Counted from the first letter of the stretch, positions 37,491 to 47,432 are shown. The stretch is 64,000 bases of DNA from Flavobacterium sp. CFS9 (GCF_041154745.1 NZ_AP031573.1:4278001-4342000); one strand, 5' to 3'. Numbers and translations: made by a program. Notes: generated from the letters alone by a model not told the origin.

Positions 37491-38360
37491 TTATTTTCCT
37501 GCCAGTTTATCAAGGGTATACGCAATAAGTGCATCAACCGCTTTATATGGATCCTCGCTGAAAGTTCCCGAAGCACGATTGGCGATAATCGCGTTTAAAG
37601 AAAGTGCATTATGTCCTAAAAGAGCAGAAAGTCCGTATATCGCTGCAGTTTCCATCTCTAAATTAGTAATTCTTTGTTCATTAAAACTAAAATTATCCAT
37701 TTTATTGTTCAATTCCTGATCCTGAATATCCAAACGTAAAACACGTCCTTGTGGTCCGTAAAAACCTCCGGCTGTAGCGGTAATTCCTTTGAACATCTTA
37801 TCTGATTCGATAATTTTCTCCAATTTTTCAGAACAGGCAATTGCATAAGGCTTTCCTTTTCTGGCATCCCAGTTCGTATGCTTGATAAAAGCTTCTTCGA
37901 TATCAGCATTCGAAACTTCATCAATTAAGTAAGAACGAAGCATGTTGTCAAGTCCCAATCCGTATTTAGACATCACAAAACTGTCTACCGGAATATCGGT
38001 TTGTAAAGATCCTGAAGTTCCAATTCGGATGATATTCAATGAAGTCAGGTTTTCTTTTGGCTGACGTGTTTCAAAATCGATGTTTACCAAAGCATCAAGT
38101 TCGTTTATCACGATATCAATATTGTCAGGACCAATTCCCGTTGACATTACCGATATTCTTTTTCCTTTATAAATTCCGGTTTGGGTCTTAAATTCTCTTT
38201 TTTGTGTGGAATATTCAATAGAATCAAAAAACTGAGTGATTTTTTCTACTCTGTTTTGATCTCCTACGAAAATAATATCGTGTGCAATATGTTCAGGACG
38301 AAGGTTTAAATGGTAAACACTCCCGTCCGGATTAAGTATTAATTCTGAATTTTGTATCAT
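37491..38360 (-). CDS. Nucleoside phosphorylase, uridine-phosphorylase type
   Basis: 289 residues from ATG 38360 (MIQNSELILNPDGSVYHL). The earlier Met at 38402 would add a 14-residue tail unlike the family. Motifs are VGDQNRVE (phosphate loop), STGIGPDNI, RIGTSGSLQ and NLEMETAAIYGL. It cleaves uridine or related nucleosides for salvage and is cytosolic. The length (slightly over the E. coli Udp) and GDQNR in place of GDPxR point to the divergent Bacteroidota branch. Confidence 0.85.
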   Translation of the reverse strand: MIQNSELILNPDGSVYHLNLRPEHIAHDIIFVGDQNRVEKITQFFDSIEYSTQKREFKTQTGIYKGKRISVMSTGIGPDNIDIVINELDALVNIDFETRQPKENLTSLNIIRIGTSGSLQTDIPVDSFVMSKYGLGLDNMLRSYLIDEVSNADIEEAFIKHTNWDARKGKPYAIACSEKLEKIIESDKMFKGITATAGGFYGPQGRVLRLDIQDQELNNKMDNFSFNEQRITNLEMETAAIYGLSALLGHNALSLNAIIANRASGTFSEDPYKAVDALIAYTLDKLAGK

Positions 38361-38576
38361 TTTTTTTAAGGGTATAAGTTTTTTTAAGGTGCAAAGCAGC
38401 AAAGGTTCTAAGGTTCTGAGATCTTTTGAAAATTCTAAAATCAGAAATCTAGAATTTTTTCAGTCAAAGCTTTGCGATCTTTGCGTTTTTATTCAAGGGC
38501 TATAATTATAAATTTTTAGCGTACGTTGCGGTTAAATTTTTTAAATCAAAAATCTGCAATCTGCAATCTAAAATGA

Positions 38577-38909
38577 TTACCCTCCAACTCTTTTAGTTTT
38601 AAATCCGTTAGCTTTAAGGATTTCCATAATTTTATCCCGATAATCTCCCTGAATGATTATAGAGGCATCTTTAAAAGTTCCGCCAACGCTAAGTTTGGTT
38701 TTGATTTCTTTGGCTAATACTTTAAAATCTTCGTCTGATCCCTCGTAGCCTTCGATTATGGTGGTGGCTTTTCCTTTTCGTTTTTCGAATTTGCAAATCA
38801 TGGGTTCCTTTTGGATGTAAAGAACATGATCTTGTTCCTGAATCTCTTCAGGTTCATTAGATTCGACATGATCCGGAAATAAATTTTTTAATTGATCTTG
38901 TAAGTCCAT
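38577..38909 (-). CDS. SUI1/eIF1-like translation factor (YciH family)
   Basis: 110 residues. The C-terminal SUI1 domain (about 38-110) has the landmarks CKFEKRKGKATTIIEGYEG, LAKEIKTKLSVGGTFKD and IIIQGDYRDKIMEILKANGFKTKRVGG. Homologues bind the small ribosomal subunit and help check initiation. The first 35 residues are acidic and poorly conserved. A palindromic terminator separates it from the oxygenase gene. Confidence 0.92.
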   Translation of the reverse strand: MDLQDQLKNLFPDHVESNEPEEIQEQDHVLYIQKEPMICKFEKRKGKATTIIEGYEGSDEDFKVLAKEIKTKLSVGGTFKDASIIIQGDYRDKIMEILKANGFKTKRVGG

Positions 38910-38960
38910 AATTTTTTATGCTAAAAAATAAATGCTAATTAAAGATAGTATGTAAAAATC

Positions 38961-39004
38961 AAATTCCAAATCCCAATGATGAGTCTGGGATTTGGAATTT
39001 TTAA
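38961..39004. terminator. Long palindromic terminator
   Basis: AAATTCCAAATCCCA and TGGGATTTGGAATTT form a perfect 15-bp stem with a 10-base loop, between two minus-strand genes. The same AAATCCCAAATT core is used in the terminator at 502. Confidence 0.8.
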
Positions 39005-39025
39005 ATTTTGGAATCTAATTTAGGC

Positions 39026-39976
39026 TTATTTCTTGATTAAACCTAAATCTACCAAGCGTTCGTATAAATAATCTCCAGCTGTAATATCTTCGAATTTTTT
39101 AGGATTCTCGGCATCAATACAGTTTTCCAAACAATCCAGCTTCATATCGCTTACCGGATGCATAAAAAACGGAATAGAATAACGAGAGGTTCCCCATAAT
39201 TCTCTTGGCGGGTTAACTACCTGGTGAATAGTTGATTTTAACCTGTTGTTGGTATGTCTTGATAACATGTCTCCAACATTGATAACTAATTCATCGTCTT
39301 CAGCAATAGCATCAATCCATTCGCCATCGTGATTCTGAACCTGTAATCCTTTACCCTGAGCACCCATCAATAAGGTAATCAAATTGATATCACCATGAGC
39401 AGCTGCGCGAATTGCATTTTCAGGCTCAGTAGTAATAGGCGGGTAGTGAATTGGTCTTAAAATAGAGTTTCCGTCTTTCGCATACTGATCGAAGTAAAAC
39501 TCATCCAGGCCTAAATGTAAAGCCAGGGCTCTTAATACGTAAACACCTGTTTTTTCAAGCATTTGATACGCTTCTTTACCTACAACATTAAAACGAGGTA
39601 ATTCCGTTACATTTACGTTCTCCGGATACTCTGCTGCATACTTAGAAGATGCATCCACGTACTGGCCAAAATGCCAGAATTCTTTTAAATCTCCCTCTTT
39701 GCGTCCTTTAGCATGTTCTTTTCCAAAAGATACATAACCTCTTTGTCCGCCAATACCGGGAATTTCATAATTATGCTTAGTTTCTATTGGCAAAGCGAAA
39801 AATTTTCTAATTTCGCTATAAAGCTCGTCTACCAATTGATCATCTAAAAAGTGACCTTTTAGGGCTACGAAGCCAATGTTTTCAAATGCACTGCCGATTT
39901 CATTTACAAATTTTTGTTTACGTTTCGGGTCGTCCGAAAGGAAATCACGTAAGTCTACACTAGGAATGTTTTGCAT
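39026..39976 (-). CDS. 2-oxoglutarate/Fe(II)-dependent oxygenase (isopenicillin-N-synthase family)
   Basis: 316 residues. The double-stranded beta-helix has HGDINLITLL (H-x-D, Fe ligands), the distal His in KSTIHQV, and RYSIPFF (R-x-S, 2-oxoglutarate carboxylate). The N-terminal VDLRDFLSDDPKRKQKFVNEIGSAFENIGFVAL is typical. It oxidises a small substrate in the cytosol; the substrate is unknown, as for most bacterial members. Divergently transcribed from the E1 gene. Confidence 0.88.
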   Translation of the reverse strand: MQNIPSVDLRDFLSDDPKRKQKFVNEIGSAFENIGFVALKGHFLDDQLVDELYSEIRKFFALPIETKHNYEIPGIGGQRGYVSFGKEHAKGRKEGDLKEFWHFGQYVDASSKYAAEYPENVNVTELPRFNVVGKEAYQMLEKTGVYVLRALALHLGLDEFYFDQYAKDGNSILRPIHYPPITTEPENAIRAAAHGDINLITLLMGAQGKGLQVQNHDGEWIDAIAEDDELVINVGDMLSRHTNNRLKSTIHQVVNPPRELWGTSRYSIPFFMHPVSDMKLDCLENCIDAENPKKFEDITAGDYLYERLVDLGLIKK

Positions 39977-40147
39977 ACTTTACATTTTTATTTAAAGATA
40001 AAAGGCGTTGTAAAACCTTTCAGTAACAAAGGTAGAGAATATTTTAGAATTCAATTTTAAAAGTTATACTAAAATTAAAATTTTCTAACAAAAAGCTATA
40101 AAATTGTTATATTTTTCTATATTTGAAATACTAAAAACTAACCGCTA

Positions 40148-42124
40148 ATGATCTTTTACAGACAGGACCTAACTGACACTCAATTATTAGACTTATATAA
40201 AAAAATTCTCAAACCCCGATTAATCGAAGAAAAGATGCTCATCTTAATTCGTCAGGGAAAAGTTTCCAAATGGTTCTCCGGAATAGGGCAAGAGGCCATC
40301 GCAGTAGGGGTAACCTCTATTTTAGATGACTCGGAATATGTGTTGCCAATGCATCGAAATCTGGGCGTTTTTACCAGTAGAAATATTCCATTGCATCGTT
40401 TATTCTCACAATGGCAAGGAAAAGCCAATGGTTTTACAAAAGGAAGGGACCGCAGTTTTCACTTTGGTACTCAGGAATACAATATTATAGGTATGATTTC
40501 GCATTTGGGTCCGCAGCTAGGAATAGCAGACGGTATCGCACTGGCGCATAAACTTAAAAATGAGAATAAAATAACAGCTGTTTTTACAGGTGAAGGCGCT
40601 ACCAGTGAAGGTGATTTTCACGAAGCGCTAAACATAGCTGCCGTGTGGAAACTGCCTGTGATGTTTGTAATTGAAAACAACGGTTACGGATTATCTACCC
40701 CAACAAACGAGCAATATTTTTGCGAAAATCTGGCCGATAAAGGTATAGGTTATGGTATTGAAAGTCATATTATTGATGGAAATAATATATTGGAAATCTA
40801 CAATAAACTAGCACAGCTGAAAGAAGAAATGCAGAAAGATCCGCATCCGGTTTTACTGGAGTTTAAGACTTTCAGAATGCGTGGTCATGAAGAGGCGAGT
40901 GGTACGAAATATGTTCCGCAGGAGTTAATGGACGAATGGGCAGCCAAAGATCCGGTAGCGAATTACAAAAAATATTTGACAGAAACCGGTGTTCTGACGA
41001 CTGAATTTGACGAGCAATTGCACAGCACTCTTAAACAGGAAATTGATGAAAATTGGGCTGTGGCAAATGCAGAGCCGGAAATTGTTCCAAATTATAGCGA
41101 TGAATTAAATGATGTGTATAAACCGGTTATTTATGAAGAGGTTAAAGCTAATTCAGAAGTAACAAATATTAGATTTATTGATGCCATTAGCAGCAGCTTA
41201 AAGCAGTCAATGGAGCGGCATGAGAATCTGGTGATAATGGGACAGGATATTGCCGAGTACGGTGGAGCTTTTAAAATTACAGATGGATTTGTGAAGTTGT
41301 TTGGGAAAGAGCGTGTACGTAATACTCCAATTTGTGAGAGTGCAGTTGTTTCAGCCGGAATGGGACTGTCGATTAATGGTTGCAAAGCTATTGTTGAAAT
41401 GCAGTTTGCCGATTTTGTTTCTACCGGTTTTAACCCGATTGTAAATTTGCTGGCCAAATCACATTACCGTTGGGGTGAAAAAGCTGATGTGGTGGTACGA
41501 ATGCCATGTGGCGGTGGAACTCAGGCAGGACCTTTTCATTCGCAGACCAATGAAGCATGGTTTACCAAAACTCCGGGACTGAAAGTCGTTTATCCGGCCT
41601 TTCCTTATGATGCAAAAGGATTATTGAATACTTCTATAAATGATCCGAATCCGGTATTGTTTTTCGAACATAAACAATTGTATCGCAGCGTTTATCAGGA
41701 TGTCCCTGTTGATTATTATACTATTCCATTAGGAAAAGCAGCTTTACTGAAAGAGGGGAACTCTGTTACTATTATTGCTTTTGGAGCTACAGTTCATTGG
41801 GCATTAGAAACGCTGAATAAAAATCCTGAAATAAAAGCAGATTTAATCGATTTAAGAACGTTACAGCCTTTGGATACCGAAACTATTTTTAATTCGGTTA
41901 AAAAGACAGGAAAAGTAATCATTTATCAGGAAGATACTTTGTTTGGAGGTATTGCGAGTGATATTTCGGCCCTGATTATGGAAGAATGCTTTGAATATTT
42001 AGACGGTCCTGTAAAAAGAGTTGCCAGCTTAGATTCGCCTATTCCGTTTACCAAAGCATTGGAGGATCAGTTTTTAGCTAAAAATCGATTTGAAGATGTT
42101 TTATTAGAATTATTGAAATATTAA
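40148..42124 (+). CDS. Branched-chain 2-oxoacid dehydrogenase E1, alpha and beta fused
   Basis: 658 residues. The alpha half (1-about 325) contains the thiamine-diphosphate motif GEGATSEGDFHEAL...NNGYGLST and the RMRGHEEAS loop. The beta half (from about 340, IRFIDAISSSLKQSM) contains MGQDIAEYGGAF, PICESAVV and the C-terminal DLRTLQPLD swap domain. It decarboxylates 2-oxoisovalerate-type acids and passes the acyl group to E2. The single-chain fusion is usual in Flavobacteriia. E2 and E3 genes are not next to it. Confidence 0.92.
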   Translation: MIFYRQDLTDTQLLDLYKKILKPRLIEEKMLILIRQGKVSKWFSGIGQEAIAVGVTSILDDSEYVLPMHRNLGVFTSRNIPLHRLFSQWQGKANGFTKGRDRSFHFGTQEYNIIGMISHLGPQLGIADGIALAHKLKNENKITAVFTGEGATSEGDFHEALNIAAVWKLPVMFVIENNGYGLSTPTNEQYFCENLADKGIGYGIESHIIDGNNILEIYNKLAQLKEEMQKDPHPVLLEFKTFRMRGHEEASGTKYVPQELMDEWAAKDPVANYKKYLTETGVLTTEFDEQLHSTLKQEIDENWAVANAEPEIVPNYSDELNDVYKPVIYEEVKANSEVTNIRFIDAISSSLKQSMERHENLVIMGQDIAEYGGAFKITDGFVKLFGKERVRNTPICESAVVSAGMGLSINGCKAIVEMQFADFVSTGFNPIVNLLAKSHYRWGEKADVVVRMPCGGGTQAGPFHSQTNEAWFTKTPGLKVVYPAFPYDAKGLLNTSINDPNPVLFFEHKQLYRSVYQDVPVDYYTIPLGKAALLKEGNSVTIIAFGATVHWALETLNKNPEIKADLIDLRTLQPLDTETIFNSVKKTGKVIIYQEDTLFGGIASDISALIMEECFEYLDGPVKRVASLDSPIPFTKALEDQFLAKNRFEDVLLELLKY

Positions 42125-42192
42125 TTACAAATAACAAACAGTTTTGCATAAAGAACATTTTTTTTATCTTTAAACCATAAAAAATATAACTT

Positions 42193-43935
42193 ATGAAAAA
42201 ACTGTTTGTTTCAATTTTTGCAATCACGGTACTTTTTTCCTGTAACAAGAATGGGAAGTCTGAGGGCGACAAAGCATTAGACACAAAATTCGACGCTTAT
42301 AAGGATCGTTTTGTTACTGATTTATGGAAGATTAACCCGGGCTGGGCTTCAGCTGTTGGTTATCATAAACTGGACAGTGTTCTGGTTGTTCCGGATGCTG
42401 CTGAGGAAAAAAGACAACTTGATTTTGTTAATTCTGAATTGGATTCTTTAAAACAATTCAAACTTGAAGATTTGTCGGATAACAATAAGACTGATTTTCA
42501 AATGATAAAAAATCAATTGGAAGCTACTGTTTTTAGTATTAAAGAAGTAAAATCTTCTCAGTGGAATCCTTCTGAATATAATGTTTGTGGGGCTTTCGCC
42601 GAAATCTTAAATGGTAAATACGACTCATTGGAAGTTCGTTTACGTGCTTTCAACGCTAAAATGAATAATGTTCCCGCATTTTATGAAGCGGCTAAAAAGA
42701 ATATTAAAAATCCAACAGTTGAACATACAGAACTTGCTATAGCTCAAAATTTGGGAGGTGCTACCGTTTTTGACGTTGATTTGGCTGCAGCTCTGGAAAA
42801 AAGTAAATTAACAGCTGCCGAGAAAAAAGAAATGCTTGATAAGGCAAAAGTTGCTAAAAAAGCAGTTACAGATTATGCTGATTGGTTAAAGAAGCTAGAC
42901 AACAAAGCACCACGTTCTTTCAGACTTGGATCGGAGTTGTTTGCTAAAAAGTTCAATTTTGATATTCAATCAAGTTATACAGCAGAGGAAATCTTTAAAG
43001 TGGCTGTAGATCACAAGAAAGATTTACACGAAAAAATGTTTGTTTTGGCTGATAAACTTTGGAAAAAGTACAAAGGAAACGAACCAAAACCTGCTGACAA
43101 ACTGGATTTAATCAAACAAGTAATTGATAAAATCTCTTTGCAGCACACGACACCGGAAAAATTCCAGTCTGAAATTGAAAAACAAATTCCGGAATTAACG
43201 GCTTATGTTAAAGCAAAAGATTTATTGTATATCGATCCTTCAAAACCACTTGTAGTTCGTAAAGAACCGGCGTATATGGCAGGAGTGGCAGGAGCTTCTA
43301 TTTCAGCTCCGGGACCTTATGATAAAAATGCCAATACCTATTACAATGTAGGAAGCATGTCAGGCTGGACGGCCGAAAATGCAGAAAGTTACTTACGTGA
43401 ATACAACGATTATATCCTTCAGATTTTAAACATTCACGAAGCAGTTCCGGGTCATTATACTCAATTGGTTTACAGTAATCAATCACCAAGTATCATTAAA
43501 TCTATTTTAGGAAATGGCGCTATGGTAGAAGGCTGGGCTGTTTATGCAGAGAAAATGATGTTGGAAAGCGGATATAAAAACTCCGATGAGATGTGGTTAA
43601 TGTACTACAAATGGAATTTAAGAGCGACTTGCAACACCATTTTGGATATTAGTGTACATACTAAAAACATGTCTAAAGAAGCAGCTTTGGATTTATTAAC
43701 GAAAGAAGCTTTTCAACAGCAGGCCGAGGCTGACGGAAAATGGAAGCGTGTTACTTTATCACAAGTACAATTGTGCTCTTATTTTACAGGATACACAGAG
43801 ATCTACAATTTAAGAGAAGAATTGAAAAAGAAAGAAGGAGATAAATTCAACTTGAAGAAGTTTCATGAGAAATTCTTGAGTTTTGGAAGTGCTCCGGTAA
43901 AATACATTAAAGAATTAATGTTGTCTGAGGAATAA
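42193..43935 (+). CDS. DUF885-family lipoprotein, metallopeptidase-like
   Basis: 580 residues. Lipoprotein signal ends LFSC then NKNG. The long helical body holds NIHEAVPGHYTQL (HEAVPGH, the family's zinc-site motif near residue 417) and GAMVEGWAVYAEKMMLESG with the downstream Glu. DUF885 proteins resemble angiotensin-converting-enzyme-type zinc peptidases and probably degrade peptides at the outer membrane or in the periplasm. Monocistronic, with a terminator 110 bases after it. Confidence 0.88.
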   Translation: MKKLFVSIFAITVLFSCNKNGKSEGDKALDTKFDAYKDRFVTDLWKINPGWASAVGYHKLDSVLVVPDAAEEKRQLDFVNSELDSLKQFKLEDLSDNNKTDFQMIKNQLEATVFSIKEVKSSQWNPSEYNVCGAFAEILNGKYDSLEVRLRAFNAKMNNVPAFYEAAKKNIKNPTVEHTELAIAQNLGGATVFDVDLAAALEKSKLTAAEKKEMLDKAKVAKKAVTDYADWLKKLDNKAPRSFRLGSELFAKKFNFDIQSSYTAEEIFKVAVDHKKDLHEKMFVLADKLWKKYKGNEPKPADKLDLIKQVIDKISLQHTTPEKFQSEIEKQIPELTAYVKAKDLLYIDPSKPLVVRKEPAYMAGVAGASISAPGPYDKNANTYYNVGSMSGWTAENAESYLREYNDYILQILNIHEAVPGHYTQLVYSNQSPSIIKSILGNGAMVEGWAVYAEKMMLESGYKNSDEMWLMYYKWNLRATCNTILDISVHTKNMSKEAALDLLTKEAFQQQAEADGKWKRVTLSQVQLCSYFTGYTEIYNLREELKKKEGDKFNLKKFHEKFLSFGSAPVKYIKELMLSEE

Positions 43936-44048
43936 AAACAACAACAGTTACGATTGATTTTAAACGGATAGAATCGTCGTTTACAAGATTTTGTTTTATA
44001 AGTGTAAAACATTTTTTTGAGAGTTTCACCCAAAAGGTGGAGTATAAA

Positions 44049-44086
44049 AAGGCTAACAGGTTATGAAACCCGTTAGTCTTTTTTAT
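44049..44086 (+). terminator. Terminator after the DUF885 gene
   Basis: AGGCTAACAGG and CCCGTTAGTCT pair with a 9-base loop and a T-run follows. Confidence 0.75.
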
Positions 44087-44113
44087 TTTGGAGTTTGAAA
44101 TAGTAATTTATTT

Positions 44114-44146
44114 AAATCCGCCAGGTTTCAAAAACCTGGCGGATTT
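44114..44146. terminator. Perfect 15-bp palindrome (bidirectional terminator or intergenic repeat)
   Basis: AAATCCGCCAGGTTT is mirrored by AAACCTGGCGGATTT with a 3-base loop. It lies between convergent genes and is GC-rich against an AT-rich background. Confidence 0.75.
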
Positions 44147-44181
44147 GTTTTTATAGGTCAAATTCTATTTTTATTTAAATT

Positions 44182-44589
44182 CTATTTCGACTTCGATTCC
44201 AGTTCAAACAGTTGTACCTGACTTTTCAATCGGTCAATTAATAAATTCATCATTCGTTTGTTCAGGCTGGAAGAGTTTTGAATATAAGTCTCATATTCTT
44301 CCAATGTAAAAAGTGCCATTACAATTCCTTTTAAAGAATTTCGAAACTTTATGTCTTTCTGGATAGAGTTTTCAATGGTTTGGAGTTTCTTTTCTACTGT
44401 GTACGAGTAAAAATCAGCTTTATTTTTATTGACGTAGTTGATGAAAACTGCAACAAATAAATCGTTCTGAAGTTTTAAAATAGGCCTAATCGTTTGATTC
44501 TGAAACAACTCATCCGCAGAAGATTGAGCACTTATGGTTCCTAAAGTTTCGCCTCTGAATTCTTTTAAAAAAGTGTCTCTTGCTTCCAT
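44182..44589 (-). CDS. Hypothetical cytosolic protein, 135 residues
   Basis: All-helical, charged and without a signal. Features seen are SFADELF-like SSADELFQNQ, a central FSYTVEKKLQTIENSIQKDIKFRNSLKGIVMALFT helix pair and a basic C-terminus. I do not recognise a family. Its own transcript; the terminator lies just downstream. Confidence 0.6.
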   Translation of the reverse strand: MEARDTFLKEFRGETLGTISAQSSADELFQNQTIRPILKLQNDLFVAVFINYVNKNKADFYSYTVEKKLQTIENSIQKDIKFRNSLKGIVMALFTLEEYETYIQNSSSLNKRMMNLLIDRLKSQVQLFELESKSK

Positions 44590-44717
44590 GTTTTTTCTTT
44601 AAATTTAGAAAAAAATCCAATACGATTTTTTCTATTTAAACTAAATATTATGCAATTTCATATTATTTAAAATTCTGAATATGATCGGAAGTGAATTTGC
44701 ATTTTAAAACCTTAAAA

Positions 44718-45146
44718 ATGACCAAAAGTTTTATATTCGCTTCTTTATTGGCTCTTGCACTGATATCCTGTAATTCAAAAGAAAACAAAGAAGAGTACAA
44801 ACATGCCGTTTATCATGCGATTCATCAAGGTGATACAGCAGTTTTAGATATTCAAATAAACAATAAGAGGTTTTTTGGACGTTATGAAATATTCTACCAT
44901 AAAATAGGCAAAGATTCCGGAGATGTAAGAGGGGATATAAAAGGAGATACACTAAGAGGTGATTATCATTTTATCTCTAATGGCGGAAGTTGGAAGAGAG
45001 TTCCTTTAGCTTTACTACAAAAAGACAATAAACTGTTCTTAGGAAAAGGAGTAATAGGAACTTATTTTAACCTTCCTCTTTATATGCCTGAAGTACCCAT
45101 TGAGTATGAGAATTCAGAGTTTGTTTTTGAAAAAGTTAAGGAGTAG
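44718..45146 (+). CDS. Small lipoprotein of unknown function
   Basis: 142 residues from ATG 44718 (MTKSFIFASLLALALISC), which puts the lipobox correctly; the Met nine codons upstream precedes the signal. The mature part begins NSKENKEE and is beta-rich (TAVLDIQINNKRFFGRYEIFY, GDVRGDIKGDTLRGDYHF), resembling small lipocalin-like stress lipoproteins. No partner genes are evident. Confidence 0.65.
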   Translation: MTKSFIFASLLALALISCNSKENKEEYKHAVYHAIHQGDTAVLDIQINNKRFFGRYEIFYHKIGKDSGDVRGDIKGDTLRGDYHFISNGGSWKRVPLALLQKDNKLFLGKGVIGTYFNLPLYMPEVPIEYENSEFVFEKVKE

Positions 45147-45254
45147 TTTTCAGTCTCAGTCTCAGTTTTCAGTTCTATACCGAGACTGAACACTGGTACT
45201 GAAAACTGAGACTGAAACTAAGTACTGTGACTGAAAACCGAGACTGAAAACTAA
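45147..45254. repeat. Degenerate GAGACTGAAAAC tandem/inverted repeat
   Basis: Several copies of (C)GAGACTGAAnACT at 45183, 45210 and 45241 face a complementary CAGTCTCAGTCTCAGTTTTCAGT at 45151-45174. The array is about 108 bases, sits between convergent genes and can fold back on itself, so it may act as a terminator. Confidence 0.6.
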
Positions 45255-45258
45255 AAAT

Positions 45259-46518
45259 TTACCTGTCGAATACCTCAATCTTCGACGGCAGTTCAAATAT
45301 CTCAAGATCGAAATATTCTACAGAAGCCATTACGTGATCAAAAATATCCGACATAATATACTCGTAATTGGCCCAGCGTTTATCGCTCGAAAAAGCATAA
45401 ATTTCTAAAGGTACTCCATTCGCAGTCGATTGTAACTGACGGCACATCATGTGCATGTCTTTGTTTAAACCGGGATGTGTAACTAAATATTGCATGATGT
45501 ATTTGCGAAACAACCCTAAATTAGTCATGTTTCGGCCATTAAGCGCTAAAGTTTTATCTACTCCGCGCACCTCATTGTATTTGTCGATTTCGGCTTGTCT
45601 GGTTTCGATATAAGAAGAAATCAATTGCACTTTTTTCATCTGATTCAAATCTTCGTCATTCAGAAAGCGAATACTGCTGCTTTTAATTAAAACGTGCCTT
45701 TTAATGCGTCGGCCGTCAGATTTCTGCATACCGCGCCAATTCTGAAAAGAATCGGAACTCAAAGCATAGGTTGGAATTGTAGTAATTGTGTTATCAAAAT
45801 TTCGAACCTTAACCGTTGTAAGGTTAATCTCGATTACATCACCATCAGCTCCGAATTTATCCATCGTAATCCAGTCACCAATACGAACCATATCGTTGAT
45901 CGCCACCTGAACACTGGAAACAAACCCAAGGATAGTATCTCTGAAAATTAAGATAATAATTGCAGAAAGTGTCCCTAAGATAGTTAGCAATTCGCCTTGT
46001 TTAATTCCAAATAACTTCGAAATAATAATGGCAACTCCAAAAATCCAAAGCACAATCATAATAACCTGAACAAAGCTGTCGATTGGTTTGTCGCTGTATT
46101 CCGGTTTTTGCTTTAAATAATCACGTAAAGCATTAAAAATGGTGCGGGTAATCCATAATCCCAGCAAAACGATGTAGACGCCCACTATTTTTCCAAAAAC
46201 AGACTCCCAGTATTCATATTTGTCCAGAATAATTGGAACAGCCTTGTAAATAAAGAAAAATGGAATTAAATAAGCGGTATACTTTGTGGTTTTATTGTGA
46301 ATCAGGTAATCGTCAAATTTTGTTTTGGTGCGCTGCGCAAAAATGGCGGTGAGCGTAACCAAAACAAATTTTGCAAAATAATAAATGGCATAAGCCAGTA
46401 TTACCATGATGGCAATATTAAAGACCAGACTCACATAAGACGCAATATTACGGCTCATGCCCCAATCTCTGAAAATAGGGTATAAAAAGTTGAATATTTT
46501 ATCCAGAAGTCTAGGCAT
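45259..46518 (-). CDS. MscS-family mechanosensitive ion channel
   Basis: 419 residues. Four or five N-terminal transmembrane helices, then the MscS pore and beta domain: GILTILGTLSAIIILIFRDTILGFVSSVQ, MVRIGDWITMDKFGADGDVIEINLTTVKVRNFDNTITTIPT, then a C-terminal domain. It releases solutes on membrane stretch in the inner membrane. A 73-residue insertion in the C-terminal domain (RFLNDEDLNQ...) is as in the YbdG-type branch. Its start overlaps the end of the DUF3817 gene by 8 bases. Confidence 0.88.
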   Translation of the reverse strand: MPRLLDKIFNFLYPIFRDWGMSRNIASYVSLVFNIAIMVILAYAIYYFAKFVLVTLTAIFAQRTKTKFDDYLIHNKTTKYTAYLIPFFFIYKAVPIILDKYEYWESVFGKIVGVYIVLLGLWITRTIFNALRDYLKQKPEYSDKPIDSFVQVIMIVLWIFGVAIIISKLFGIKQGELLTILGTLSAIIILIFRDTILGFVSSVQVAINDMVRIGDWITMDKFGADGDVIEINLTTVKVRNFDNTITTIPTYALSSDSFQNWRGMQKSDGRRIKRHVLIKSSSIRFLNDEDLNQMKKVQLISSYIETRQAEIDKYNEVRGVDKTLALNGRNMTNLGLFRKYIMQYLVTHPGLNKDMHMMCRQLQSTANGVPLEIYAFSSDKRWANYEYIMSDIFDHVMASVEYFDLEIFELPSKIEVFDR

Positions 46519-46798
46519 TATTCTCCAGGTATTTTTTCTCTATATAAAAAGTTCCAAACGGAATAAGTGACGCGATCTGTATAATTGCAAAAGTTTTAAA
46601 ATCCCAGTTTTGAGGTTTTTTAAGTAAAATAGCCAATAATACATATCCTATAAATAAAACGCCATGTGTCATTCCTAACGGACGTAATAAGGTATGATAA
46701 AGTTCAGGATTATTGGTTTTGATGAAAAGCATATTGGTAAACAATACTAAATAAGAGATTCCCTCTAAAATTGCAGTAACTTTGAAAATCTTGAGCAT
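46511..46798 (-). CDS. DUF3817-family small membrane protein
   Basis: 95 residues, with three hydrophobic helices (FKVTAILEGISYLVLFTNMLF, GMTHGVLFIGYVLLAILL, TFAIIQIASLIPFGTFYIE). Matches DUF3817 in size and pattern. Inner membrane; unknown function. The stop codon overlaps the mscS start, so the two are translationally linked. Confidence 0.78.
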   Translation of the reverse strand: MLKIFKVTAILEGISYLVLFTNMLFIKTNNPELYHTLLRPLGMTHGVLFIGYVLLAILLKKPQNWDFKTFAIIQIASLIPFGTFYIEKKYLENNA

Positions 46799-46901
46799 AT
46801 TCTGATTTTTGAATTTAATACCAGCAAAATTAAGTATTATCGTTGGTTTTTGCGGTATGAATCCTGAAAGTAATTTACTTTTGTAATCTTAAACTTTGAT
46901 A

Positions 46902-47432
46902 ATGAGTAAACGCGATTTAAAAAAATACCTTGCCGAATTAGATAAGGAACAGCTCGAAGAGCAGATTGTCGAATTGTATGAAAAGTTTAGCCCTGTAAAA
47001 GTGTACTACGATTTTGTCTTTAACCCTAAAGAAGATAAGTTATTACAGGAATGTAAAGTGAAGATTTCACACGAATATTTTCCGATCAAAAAACCAGGAA
47101 CCAGGAAACGTCCGAAAGCAAAATTGCGACGTTCAGTAGCGCAGAAATATATCAAACATTTTATTCTGTTAGGAGTTGATCCTTTTGTGATTGCTGATAT
47201 CATGCTTTACAATATAGAAATTGCACAAACTTATTCCTCGCAAAATCCGGTGAAACAGGAATTATTCTGCAAAAGTATCTTCAATTCATTCGAACAAGCA
47301 GTGAATTTTTCGATTTCTAATGGAATTTTACCTCATTTTAAAGAAAGAATCATCAGTATCCAACAAGAAACTCTTCAACAAAAATGGATAAATAGGTACG
47401 ATTTTGAGGCAATTTTAGAGAAAATCGACTAA
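46902..47432 (+). CDS. DUF6155-like protein
   Basis: 176 residues from ATG 46902 (MSKRDLKKYLAELDKEQLEEQI). The first Met two codons earlier is equally possible. The body is cytosolic and basic, with PKAKLRRSVAQKYIKHFILLGVDPFVIADIMLYNIEIA. Fits DUF6155, a family of unknown role found across Flavobacteriia. Confidence 0.7.
   Translation: MSKRDLKKYLAELDKEQLEEQIVELYEKFSPVKVYYDFVFNPKEDKLLQECKVKISHEYFPIKKPGTRKRPKAKLRRSVAQKYIKHFILLGVDPFVIADIMLYNIEIAQTYSSQNPVKQELFCKSIFNSFEQAVNFSISNGILPHFKERIISIQQETLQQKWINRYDFEAILEKID

Noticed and set aside
45147..45254. Repeat array as a CRISPR
   Set aside because: Units are 10-12 bases, irregular, on both strands and without spacers or cas genes.
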